64,000 nt of DNA from Sporosarcina beigongshangi (lineage in GTDB: Bacteria > Actinomycetota > Actinomycetes > Actinomycetales > Micrococcaceae), in assembly GCF_016820535.1 (NCBI RefSeq), contig NZ_JADHDY010000001.1:62001-126000 (forward strand), written 5' to 3'. Made by a program: the position numbers and the translations under genes. Position 1 is the stretch's first letter. Every line of letters begins with the position of its first letter. Under the pieces are notes generated by a model, which was not told the origin of the DNA, did no database searches, and was given only the letters and a program-made list of their open reading frames with translations. Below, piece after piece: positions 29,598 through 37,988 of this stretch.

Positions 29598-30929
29598 ATG
29601 AAACCGAACCCAACCACACGCAGGTCCTTCCTGACTCTCGCCGGACTGGCGCCCCTGGCCGTCTGGGGTCTGGCGGCCTGCGGCACCTCGGGCCCGGGCG
29701 GCAGCACCGGCGGGGCGGGATCTGCCAGCATGTGGTCGCTGACCGGGGCCCCCGGCGAGACCATCCGCAAGACCTCGATCGATGGATTCAACAAGGCCAA
29801 CCCGGACAACCAGGTCAAGCTCACCTTCTTCCAGAACGACGCGTTCAAGACGAAGATCAAGACCGCAATAGGCGCCGGCGAAGCCCCCACCATGATCTAC
29901 GGGTGGGGCGGCGGCGGGCTCAAGGCTTACGCGCAGGCCGAGCAGGTTCTCGACCTGACCGACTGGCTGGCGGAGAACCCCAAGGTCAAGGACCGGCTCT
30001 TCCCCTCGGCCTTCGGCGCGGCAACAGTGGACGACAAGATTTACGCAATGCCCAATGAGACGGTCGCCCCCATCATCTTCTTCTACAACAAGGAACTCTT
30101 TGACAAGGCCGGGGCCCAGCCACCCAAAACCTGGGATGAGCTGCTCGCCCTGGCCAAGACGTTCAATGATCTGGGCATCGCCCCGATTTCACTCGCCGGC
30201 CAGTCCCGCTGGACGTCGATGATGTGGCTCGAGTTCATGTTTGACCGGCTGGGCGGCCCCGAGGTGTTCAACGACGTCTTCGCCGCAAAGGAAAACGCCT
30301 GGTCGGCCCCGGCGGCCATCGAGGCCTTGACGAAGGTCCAGGAACTGGTCGCCGCCAACGGTTTCATCAAGGGCTTCTCCTCCATTACCGCTGATTCCAA
30401 TGCCGACCAGGCCTTGCTGTACACGGGCAAGGCGGCCATGATGCTCCACGGCGCCTGGACCTACGGAAGCATGAAGAACGACGGCGACGGGTTCGTCCAG
30501 GACGGCAAGCTCGGCTGGTTTGACTTCCCCGCTTTCGAGGGTGGCAAGGGCGATCTGACGAACACTGTCGGCAACCCGGGCCAGTACATGTCCATCTCAG
30601 CCAAGGCCAGTGCCGAAGATCAGGCCACCGCCAAGAAGTACTTTGCGGAAGGGATGCTCGATGACGCGGAGGTCACCGCCTGGATCGCCTCCGGTGCCGT
30701 GCCGATCGTCACCGGCATCGAGGACCAGCTGGCAGCCACGGACGACAAGGATTTCCTCACGTACGTCTACAACACGGCCAAGAACGCCGCCAATTTCCAG
30801 CAGTCCTGGGACCAGGCGCTGAGCCCCACTGCCGCCGAGGCACTCCTGAACAACATCGACCAGCTGTTCACCAAATCAATCACGGCCGAGCAGTTCGCGA
30901 AAAACATGAACGCGACCCTTGGCCAATGA
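29598..30929 (+). CDS. Sugar ABC transporter substrate-binding lipoprotein
   Basis: 443 residues. Twin-arginine-like TTRRSFL signal followed by a lipobox LAAC around residue 32, so a lipoprotein anchored outside the cell. Type I sugar-binding fold (family 1) with IYGWGGGGLKAYAQA and PNETVAP segments. ATG at 29598 is chosen over the ATG four codons earlier because GGAG sits seven bases upstream. Substrate not deducible; the downstream dehydrogenases suggest a sugar or polyol. Confidence 0.92.
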   Translation: MKPNPTTRRSFLTLAGLAPLAVWGLAACGTSGPGGSTGGAGSASMWSLTGAPGETIRKTSIDGFNKANPDNQVKLTFFQNDAFKTKIKTAIGAGEAPTMIYGWGGGGLKAYAQAEQVLDLTDWLAENPKVKDRLFPSAFGAATVDDKIYAMPNETVAPIIFFYNKELFDKAGAQPPKTWDELLALAKTFNDLGIAPISLAGQSRWTSMMWLEFMFDRLGGPEVFNDVFAAKENAWSAPAAIEALTKVQELVAANGFIKGFSSITADSNADQALLYTGKAAMMLHGAWTYGSMKNDGDGFVQDGKLGWFDFPAFEGGKGDLTNTVGNPGQYMSISAKASAEDQATAKKYFAEGMLDDAEVTAWIASGAVPIVTGIEDQLAATDDKDFLTYVYNTAKNAANFQQSWDQALSPTAAEALLNNIDQLFTKSITAEQFAKNMNATLGQ

Positions 30930-31915
30930 GCACCGCCATGACTGTTGCGGAGCGGGGCGGAGTGGCGACGGCGCGCAACCGCCGGAAGGGCAGCCCGTCC
31001 GATAAACGCCTGGACAGCCGGCAGGGCAGGCAGCAGGGAAGCAGCACAACGACGGGCCCGTTGAACTGGCTTGTCGTGCCGGCGCTGGTCATCTTCCTGG
31101 TGTTTGCCGTCCTGCCCCTGGCAGGGGTCCTGCTGTTGAGCTTCACCAACTGGGATGGCATCGGCTCCATCACGTTCGCCGGGGTTGCAAACTGGCTGCG
31201 GGCCTTTGGCGATCCAACCATGTACCACGCGCTGTGGCTGACATTCCTGATCATGGCACTGACCTGGATCATCCAGACACCCATCAGCCTGCTGCTGGGC
31301 ACCTTCACCGCCGGCACACAAAAGTACCGTGCACTCCTGGCCGTGCTGTATTTCCTGCCCCTGCTGCTGTCCTCGGCGGCGATTGCCATCGCCTACAAGG
31401 CCCTGTTGGACCCAAACTTCGGGCTGGCCGCAGGACTGCATATGCCGTTCCTGGCACAGGACTGGCTGGGGCAGCCCCAGCTGGCCCTCGGCGTCGTGAT
31501 CTTTGTTGTCTCGTGGCAGTTCATCCCCTTCCACACGCTGATCTACCAGGGCGGCGTGCGCCAGATCCCAAAATCGCTGTATGAGGCGGCATCCATCGAC
31601 GGGGCCGGACGCGTCCAGCAGTTCTTTTTCATCACGGTGCCGCAGCTGAAATACACCATCATCACCTCCTCAACCCTCATGGTGGTGGGCGCGGTGACCT
31701 ACTTTGACATGATCTTCGTGATCACCGGCGGCGGACCTGGCAATGCCACCCGAAACCTGGCCCTGGACATGTACCTGACGGGATTCAAGGCCAACCAAAT
31801 GGGCCAGGCAAGCGTCACCGCCGTCATCCTGGTGGTGCTGGGCCTCAGCATCGCCCTGTGGCTGCAGCGGCTGGGCGGCAAGGACAAAAACGGCAGCCAA
31901 CTGGAAGGCATGTAA
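30926..31915 (+). CDS. Sugar ABC transporter permease (MalF-like)
   Basis: 329 residues, six predicted transmembrane helices. The EAA loop EAASIDGAGRVQQFFFITVP contacts the ATPase. The N-terminal 40 residues are charged and cytoplasmic. ATG overlaps the TGA of the binding protein (ATGA). The operon has no ATPase gene, so it probably uses a shared MsiK-type ATPase encoded elsewhere. Confidence 0.92.
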   Translation: MSTAMTVAERGGVATARNRRKGSPSDKRLDSRQGRQQGSSTTTGPLNWLVVPALVIFLVFAVLPLAGVLLLSFTNWDGIGSITFAGVANWLRAFGDPTMYHALWLTFLIMALTWIIQTPISLLLGTFTAGTQKYRALLAVLYFLPLLLSSAAIAIAYKALLDPNFGLAAGLHMPFLAQDWLGQPQLALGVVIFVVSWQFIPFHTLIYQGGVRQIPKSLYEAASIDGAGRVQQFFFITVPQLKYTIITSSTLMVVGAVTYFDMIFVITGGGPGNATRNLALDMYLTGFKANQMGQASVTAVILVVLGLSIALWLQRLGGKDKNGSQLEGM

Positions 31916-31917
31916 CC

Positions 31918-32808
31918 ATGACAACAACTCTTCCCGCGACGGCGGCTCCCACCCGGGAAACTCCGAGGCCGGCCAGCCGTGCCGGCGCCCGGCTGCGCAG
32001 GCTGAACCTGCCGGCGGGTGCGGCCGGCTGGATCTGGCTGGCAATCATCATCATCCCCATCTACTACATTCTCATCACCTCATTCAAAAGCCAGGCCGGA
32101 TACTTCAGCCAAAACCCGCTGGCCCTGCCCAGCGAACCAACGCTGGACAACTACAAGATGGTGCTCGCCAACGACTTTGGCCGGTACTTTCTCAACAGCG
32201 TCATCGTCACTCTCGGAGCCACGGTGCCGGCCGTCGCCTTTTCGTTCATGGCTGCGTTCGCCATCGTGCGGGGCAACAACCGCTTCCTGAAAAGTGCCAA
32301 CACCTTGTTCCTGATGGGCCTGGCAATTCCGCTGCAGGCCACGATCATTCCGATCTACCTGATGATCATCAAGCTGCACCTTTACGACAGCCTGCTGGCG
32401 CTGGTGTTGCCCTCCATTGCGTTCGCCATCCCCTTGACAGTGTTGATCCTGTCCAATTTCATTCGGGACGTGCCCAACGAACTATTCGAATCCATGCGCC
32501 TGGACGGCTGCAGCGAATGGCAGACCATGTGGCGCCTGGCGCTGCCACTGACCAAGCCGGCCATCGTCACGGTGTCGATCTACAACGGGCTGGGCGTCTG
32601 GAACGGCTTCCTCCTGCCGTTGATCCTCACCCAAAGCCCGGAACTGCGGGTTCTGCCGCTGGCACTGTGGAGCTTCCAAGGCCAGTATTCGGTCAACATT
32701 CCGGCCGTGCTCGCCTCTGTCGTGCTGACCACGCTGCCCATTCTGGTGCTCTACATCATCGGCCGCCGCCAACTGGTCAGCGGACTGACCGCCGGATTCA
32801 GCAAATAA
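31918..32808 (+). CDS. Sugar ABC transporter permease (MalG-like)
   Basis: 296 residues, six transmembrane helices, with the EAA loop ESMRLDGCSEWQTMWRLALP. The N-terminal 35 residues are cytoplasmic. ATG is two bases past the upstream stop; a 20-codon longer frame overlaps the previous gene. Second half of the importer. Confidence 0.92.
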   Translation: MTTTLPATAAPTRETPRPASRAGARLRRLNLPAGAAGWIWLAIIIIPIYYILITSFKSQAGYFSQNPLALPSEPTLDNYKMVLANDFGRYFLNSVIVTLGATVPAVAFSFMAAFAIVRGNNRFLKSANTLFLMGLAIPLQATIIPIYLMIIKLHLYDSLLALVLPSIAFAIPLTVLILSNFIRDVPNELFESMRLDGCSEWQTMWRLALPLTKPAIVTVSIYNGLGVWNGFLLPLILTQSPELRVLPLALWSFQGQYSVNIPAVLASVVLTTLPILVLYIIGRRQLVSGLTAGFSK

Positions 32809-32844
32809 CCGCCACCCCGCACCAACCCCCGAAGGAAAACCTGA

Positions 32845-34047
32845 ATGTCACAACAATCTCCTCCCGCCCTGCGGGTGGGCATGGCCGGCTACGCGTTTAT
32901 GGGCGCCGCCCACTCGCATGCCTGGCGCACAGCGCACCGCTTCTTTGACCTGCCCCTCACCCCGGAACTGACGGCCATCGCCGGACGCAACCGGTCCGGC
33001 GTCGAACAAGCCGCCCGGCGCATGGGCTGGGGCTCCGTGGAAACCGACTGGCGGGCCCTCATTGAACGCGATGACATCGACCTGATCGACATCTGCACAC
33101 CCGGCAACACGCATGCGGAAATCGCCATTGCGGCGCTGCAGGCGGGCAAGCATGTTCTCTGCGAGAAGCCGCTGGCCAACAGCGTGGCCGAGGCGCAGCA
33201 CATGGCGGCCGTAGCGGAAGAGGCCGCCAGAAGCGGCGTGTTTGCCATGTGCGGATACTCGTACCGGCGCACCCCTGCCCTCGCGTTGATGAAACACATG
33301 GTCCAGGACGGCCGGCTCGGGGCCATCCGCCAGGTCCGGGCCCAGTACCTGCAGGACTGGCTCTCCGATGAAAACGCGCCGCTGACCTGGCGGCTGGATA
33401 AGGCCAAATCCGGCTCAGGCGCGCTGGGCGACATCGGCGCCCACAGCATCGACGCCGCCCAGTTCGTCACCGGACTGGACATCACAGGAGTTTCGGCCCT
33501 CCTGGAAACATTCACCCGTGAACGGCCCGTGGGCGGGGACCTGGTGGGCCTCGGCGGGCACGGCGACGTCTCGGCCGACACGGCCCGCGGCCCGGTCACC
33601 GTGGATGATGCAGCACTTTTCACTGCCAGGTTCGACGGCGGCGCGATCGGCGTGTTTGAAGCAACCCGCACCGCGCTGGGCCGGAAGAACGCCATGCGCC
33701 TGGAGGTCAACGGCACCCTCGGCTCCCTTGCCTTCGATTTTGAGGACATGAACTTTCTGCACTTCTACGACGGCACCGATGCCGAGGACGCCCGCGGCTT
33801 CCACCGCATCATGGTCACCGAGCCGGCCCACCCCTACGTGGGCAACTGGTGGCCGACGGGGCACGGGCTCGGCTACGAGCACGGATTCACGCACCAGGTG
33901 GTGGATCTCGTGAGGGCACTGGGCAGCAATACCCAGCCCACGCCGTCGTTCAGCGATGCGCTCGGCGTCCAAAAGGTGCTTGCCGCCGTGGAGGACAGCG
34001 CCGCCAACAACAGCCAATGGACAACAATCAAAGGAAACAACCCATGA
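32845..34047 (+). CDS. Gfo/Idh/MocA-family oxidoreductase, first copy
   Basis: 400 residues. NAD(P)-binding Rossmann fold with G-(M)AGYAFMG at the N-terminus, the EKPLA motif near residue 106 that carries the catalytic lysine, and GDIGAHSID where the active-site His/Asp lie. Family enzymes oxidise or reduce a hydroxyl of a sugar, inositol or glycoside. AAGGA before the ATG. Its stop overlaps the ThuA start. Substrate unknown. Confidence 0.9.
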   Translation: MSQQSPPALRVGMAGYAFMGAAHSHAWRTAHRFFDLPLTPELTAIAGRNRSGVEQAARRMGWGSVETDWRALIERDDIDLIDICTPGNTHAEIAIAALQAGKHVLCEKPLANSVAEAQHMAAVAEEAARSGVFAMCGYSYRRTPALALMKHMVQDGRLGAIRQVRAQYLQDWLSDENAPLTWRLDKAKSGSGALGDIGAHSIDAAQFVTGLDITGVSALLETFTRERPVGGDLVGLGGHGDVSADTARGPVTVDDAALFTARFDGGAIGVFEATRTALGRKNAMRLEVNGTLGSLAFDFEDMNFLHFYDGTDAEDARGFHRIMVTEPAHPYVGNWWPTGHGLGYEHGFTHQVVDLVRALGSNTQPTPSFSDALGVQKVLAAVEDSAANNSQWTTIKGNNP

Positions 34048-34739
34048 GCACCAGGAGTGCACTCATCGTGCGCGGTGGCTGGGACGGACACCAGCCCGTC
34101 GAAGCCACCAACCTCTTTATCCCGCATCTGGAGGCCAGCGGCTTCGCCGTCCGGGTCGAGGAAAGCCCGGCCGTCTACGCGGACGCCGCCTACATGGCCA
34201 CCGTGGACTTGATTGTCCAATGCAACACCATGACAACGATTGAACCGGCGGAGTTTGAGGGGCTGCGCGCCGCGATCGAGGCCGGCACCGGCATGGCCGG
34301 CTGGCACGGCGGCATCGCCGACTCCTACCGCAACAACTCGGACTATCTCCACCTGATCGGCGGCCAGTTCGCCTGTCACCCCGGAAAACACCCGGACGAG
34401 CGCACCGGCGGGCAGCCCGACAACTACGTCCCGTACACCGTGAACATGGCCCCGCCGGCCGCCACGCACCCCATCACCGAGGGCATCGGCGATTTCGACC
34501 TCGTCACCGAGCAGTACTGGGTGCTCTCCGACAGCTACATCGACGTCCTCGCCACCACCACCCAAAAAGTGCGCGAGTGGGATCCGTGGCACCGTCCGGT
34601 CACCTCCCCCGCCATCTGGACACGCCAGTGGGGCAAGGGCCGCATCTTCGTCGCCACCCCCGGCCACAATGTGGAAGTCCTGCAGGATTCGAACGTCAAA
34701 ACGATCATCGAAAGAGGCATGCTGTGGGCCAGCCGCTAA
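34044..34739 (+). CDS. ThuA-like protein (trehalose-utilisation family)
   Basis: 231 residues with the ThuA fold (class I glutamine-amidotransferase-like). GWHGGIADSYRN near residue 90 is the family hallmark. ThuA was named from Sinorhizobium trehalose use next to a Gfo/Idh dehydrogenase (ThuB), and its chemistry remains unclear; here too it sits between two such dehydrogenases. ATG overlaps the preceding TGA. Confidence 0.9.
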   Translation: MSTRSALIVRGGWDGHQPVEATNLFIPHLEASGFAVRVEESPAVYADAAYMATVDLIVQCNTMTTIEPAEFEGLRAAIEAGTGMAGWHGGIADSYRNNSDYLHLIGGQFACHPGKHPDERTGGQPDNYVPYTVNMAPPAATHPITEGIGDFDLVTEQYWVLSDSYIDVLATTTQKVREWDPWHRPVTSPAIWTRQWGKGRIFVATPGHNVEVLQDSNVKTIIERGMLWASR

Positions 34740-35857
34740 CAACCCGTTCCACCCCCGTGAACGTCGGCATTGTGGGCTGCGGCAACATCATTGCCCAGTA
34801 CCTGGCCACGCTCCCGTCCCTGGACGCCCTCCGGCTTGTCGCCGTGGCCGACATCGACCTGCCGCGCGCCGAAGCCGTGGCCGCCGGCCTGCCTGGCGTG
34901 CGGGCACTGTCCGTTGCGGAGTTGATGGACGACGCCGGGGTGGACTTGGTCTTGAACCTCACCATCCCTGCCGCGCATGCGCAGGTGGCGCTGGCCGCCA
35001 TTGCCGCCGGCAAGCACGTCTACGGCGAAAAGCCACTTGCCGCCACCACCGCCGAGGGCAGGCAGGTGCTTGACGCCGCCGCGGCGGCCGGGGTCATGGT
35101 CGGTTCCGCCCCGGACACGGTGCTGGGCACGGGAACGCAGACCGCCCGCAAGGCCATCGATGACGGGTTGATCGGCCGGCCCATCTCCGCAACCGCCACC
35201 ATGATGTGCCCGGGGCACGAGCGGTGGCACCCGAACCCCGACTTCTACTATGTGCCCGGCGGCGGCCCGCTGCTGGACATGGGCCCTTACTACGTTTCGG
35301 CGCTCGTGACACTGCTGGGCCCGGTGGCCTCTGTCATCGGGGCGGCCAGCCACACCCGTAACGTGCGCACCATTGCCTCCGGCCCCCGCGCCGGGGAGGG
35401 CATTCCGGTCAGCACCGACACGCATGTCACGGGCGTGCTGGTCCACGAATCCGGAGCGCTCTCAACACTGGTGATGAGCTTTGACGCTGTCGCCACCCGG
35501 GCAGCCAACATCGAGGTGCACGGGGAAACGGGCTCGCTCATTGTCCCTGACCCGAACTACTTCGACGGGGACGTGCAGCTGCACAGGCTGGGCGGCGACG
35601 GCTGGGAGGTGCTGCCGGTGTCCGGGGGCTATGTTGATTCCGGCCGTGGCTGCGGTGTCCAGGACCTGGCACTGACGGCGCCGGGGCAGGAACCCAGGGC
35701 CGGCGGAAAGCTGGCCTTCCACGCCTTGGAAATCATGGAATCGGTGCTGCAATCAGCCCACACCGGGCAGGCCATTGCCATCACGAGCAGCTGCGCGCGG
35801 CCCGCGGCGGTCCCGTTGACCCGTGCGGCCGTGGCCGCGGCGTCCGCCGACGGCTGA
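34724..35857 (+). CDS. Gfo/Idh/MocA-family oxidoreductase, second copy
   Basis: 377 residues from the GTG at 34724, which has AAAGAGG six bases upstream and overlaps ThuA by 16 bases. A second GTG at 34757 begins right before NVGIVGCGNI but has no SD. Rossmann NVGIVGCGN and EKPLA motif (about residue 105) are present. It diverges from the first copy (different length, PNPDFYYVPGGGPLLDMG in the catalytic domain), so they likely act on successive substrates. Confidence 0.88.
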   Translation: MGQPLTTRSTPVNVGIVGCGNIIAQYLATLPSLDALRLVAVADIDLPRAEAVAAGLPGVRALSVAELMDDAGVDLVLNLTIPAAHAQVALAAIAAGKHVYGEKPLAATTAEGRQVLDAAAAAGVMVGSAPDTVLGTGTQTARKAIDDGLIGRPISATATMMCPGHERWHPNPDFYYVPGGGPLLDMGPYYVSALVTLLGPVASVIGAASHTRNVRTIASGPRAGEGIPVSTDTHVTGVLVHESGALSTLVMSFDAVATRAANIEVHGETGSLIVPDPNYFDGDVQLHRLGGDGWEVLPVSGGYVDSGRGCGVQDLALTAPGQEPRAGGKLAFHALEIMESVLQSAHTGQAIAITSSCARPAAVPLTRAAVAAASADG

Positions 35858-36226
35858 GGACTGCGGGCGTCGGGGCACTGCCCCGGCGCTGCCGCTTGGC
35901 GGCCGGCCCGGTCGGCACACTGCATGGTTGGATCCATGAACTGTGCGCCCGGGCCGGCTTCTCTGTTTAAGCGCCACTGTTCAACGGCTCCCCTGCCGGG
36001 CCCGGAGGCAGAACGGCGCCATCGCAAGGCGGGTCCGCCGTGGGCCGTCATCAGAACCGGAAAGCGGCAGGGGCCGGGCTGATGCAGCGTCGGCGGAAAG
36101 GGGCATTTATGTGATGCTGCGTTGAGAAAAAACAACGATTAGGTGATGCGGCGTTGGGGGTGCCCCGTTCCTGCCGCCGCTCCGCCGCCGCCTACCCAGC
36201 AGACTCATCCGCCCAGCCGCTGTCGG
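35858..36226. other. Intergenic gap between Gfo/Idh and the alditol oxidase-like gene
   Basis: 369 bases between convergent genes. It holds a weak GC hairpin at about 35868-35893 and three near-copies of TGATGC-GCGT-G at exact 32-base spacing (36080, 36112, 36144). No coding frame is convincing. Confidence 0.45.
36080..36157. repeat. Three 14-bp repeats spaced exactly 32 bp apart
   Basis: TGATGC(A/T/G)GCGT(C/T)G copies start at 36080, 36112 and 36144. Copies two and three are separated from each other by AT-richer sequence containing a run of six A. 32 bp is close to three helical turns. Meaning unknown. Confidence 0.55.
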
Positions 36227-37513
36227 CTACCTGCCGAAGACGGTGCGCTGCAGGAAGGCGTTGCGGAACTTCCCCTCCGGGTCCAGCCTGGCGGCCAGCG
36301 CCTTGAAGTCGTCAAAGCGGGGGTAGAGCGGTGCGAGGGAGGAGGCATCGGCGTCGAACACCTTGCCCCAGTGCGGCCGGGCGCCAAACGGGGCGAGCGC
36401 CGCCTCAACAACCTTCACGACTTCCTCCACTGCTGCCTGGTCGCGGAACCAGGTGAAGTGGAAGGCCACGGAGTCGCGGCCGCCCGCGGTGCTGAGCCAG
36501 AGGTCGTCGGCCGCCACGGAACGGATCTCGGCCACTTGCAGCAGGGGCGTGATGACGCCGCTGAGCCCGCGCAACGCAGTGATTGCCGCGACGGCGTGGA
36601 CGCGGTCCACCAAATACTCCGACTGGATCTCTTCCCCTGCACTCGGCATGAATTCCATGCGGAAGTGCGGCAGCCGGTCCTGCCACTGACCAGGCAATCC
36701 CAGCTGCTCCGTGCAGTTCACTGCGCTCACTCCCGGCAACGGGTGCACCGCCTCCGCCGCCGCGCGGCCGCCAAGAAGCTCGGCCGGGTAGTCGGCGGTG
36801 CGCCCGTCGCCAATGCGCTGCTTGAACCAGGCCTGCCCCACCGTGTCCCCGCTCCAGTCGGTAAACAGGCTGACCGAGTAGGCACGGCCGGTCACGGCGT
36901 CGTAGTCGGCCAGCACCTGTGCCCACTCGACATCGCGGTAGACATGTTGCGCCACGATGAATGCCGGTTCAACGGCCAGCGTGACTTCGGTGACGATCCC
37001 CAGTGCGCCCATCCCCACCACATGGCCGGCAAAATCGGGGGTGTCCGCCCGGGTCACGGTGCGCAGTTCCCCCGTGCCGTCCACCAGCACAATCCGCACG
37101 ACGGCGGCGGCCAGGTTTGCATTTCCGTCACCTGAGCCGTGGGTCGCCGTGGCAACGGCCCCCGCCACGGAGATGTGCGGCAGGGAGGCAAGGTTGGCCA
37201 GGGCAAGGCCACGCTCTGCGAGGGCCACGGCAAGCGTGCCGTAGTTGCTGCCGCCGCCCACCGTCACGGTCATGGCCTGTCCGTCAATGGCCAGCACGGG
37301 CGGCATCCGGTCCAGGGAGACCTGGATTCCGGTGGAGTCGGCGATGGCATTGAAGGAATGTCCCGACCCCAGCGCCTGGATGCACGAGGCGCCTCGCACC
37401 AGCGCCTGCAGCTCGCCCACGCTTTCGGGATGCCGCACTTCCGGTGCGCCGTAGCGGTAGTTGCCGGCCCAGTTGCGCTCCCGTTCACTGCGTACTGCCT
37501 GCTGCTGCGTCAT
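36227..37513 (-). CDS. FAD-binding oxidase, alditol/xylitol oxidase type
   Basis: 428 residues, VAO-type flavoprotein. GSGHSFN at residues 50-56 contains the histidine that binds FAD covalently in Streptomyces AldO, and the C-terminal domain ends HWGKVFD...FRNAFLQRTVFG as in the family. Such enzymes oxidise alditols such as xylitol or sorbitol with oxygen, releasing hydrogen peroxide. SD AAAGAGG before the ATG. The gene stands alone between the ThuA operon and a small gene. Confidence 0.88.
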   Translation of the reverse strand: MTQQQAVRSERERNWAGNYRYGAPEVRHPESVGELQALVRGASCIQALGSGHSFNAIADSTGIQVSLDRMPPVLAIDGQAMTVTVGGGSNYGTLAVALAERGLALANLASLPHISVAGAVATATHGSGDGNANLAAAVVRIVLVDGTGELRTVTRADTPDFAGHVVGMGALGIVTEVTLAVEPAFIVAQHVYRDVEWAQVLADYDAVTGRAYSVSLFTDWSGDTVGQAWFKQRIGDGRTADYPAELLGGRAAAEAVHPLPGVSAVNCTEQLGLPGQWQDRLPHFRMEFMPSAGEEIQSEYLVDRVHAVAAITALRGLSGVITPLLQVAEIRSVAADDLWLSTAGGRDSVAFHFTWFRDQAAVEEVVKVVEAALAPFGARPHWGKVFDADASSLAPLYPRFDDFKALAARLDPEGKFRNAFLQRTVFGR

Positions 37514-37566
37514 GCGGTGCCTCTTTCACACGGTGCTAAAACTATTTTGATGTGACTCACAACATA

Positions 37567-37731
37567 TCAAGTCCGGGCGCTCCGCACCAGCACCGCCGCA
37601 AGGAAATCCCTGAGCCTGCGCACCGTCTTTAATGAATGGTGCGCCTGCCTCGTTCCATGGGGCTGCAAATAATAATCATGGACAACCTCCCGGATCTCCT
37701 CACGGGTGTAGCCCTTCGTAATGGATGACAT
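37567..37731 (-). CDS. Small basic protein, 54 residues, helix-turn-helix-like
   Basis: Not a recognised family. From the ATG with a strong AAGGAG at six-base spacing it encodes a basic protein with KGYTREEIREVVHDYY at the N-terminus and a leucine-rich KTVRRLRDFLAAVLV helix. The spacing of hydrophobics could form a DNA-binding helix-turn-helix, like the first domain of a transposase or a small regulator. An extended frame upstream to 37917 is possible but lacks an SD. Lies 53 bases downstream of no other gene on its strand, but upstream of the oxidase gene. Confidence 0.6.
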   Translation of the reverse strand: MSSITKGYTREEIREVVHDYYLQPHGTRQAHHSLKTVRRLRDFLAAVLVRSART

Positions 37732-37920
37732 GGCCGGCTCCTTCAAAAGAATTGAATGACTCACAACCAGCCTGACGTAGAGGGCAACCCCAGGAGTGGC
37801 GCACCATTCCATCAAAACGGTGCGCAGGGGTGGGGTGGAATCCCCAGCCGCGGCATCAATCATGGTGCACGACGCCGCCAACGCGGGACCCAACCCATTG
37901 CCGGCACCATGCGCCATGAC

Positions 37921-37971
37921 AAACGACGGCGGCAGCTGCCTTCGCGCTGGAAGGCACCTGCCGCCGTCGTA
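37921..37971 (-). terminator. Hairpin terminator of dctA
   Basis: Arms of 13 bp (37923-37935 and 37958-37970), then one C-C mismatch, then 6 more base pairs (37937-37942 with 37951-37956) around an 8-nt loop. On the minus strand GTTTG follows the stem, a short U stretch. Confidence 0.65.
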
Positions 37972-37988
37972 CTGGGGGGAGAAAACCG

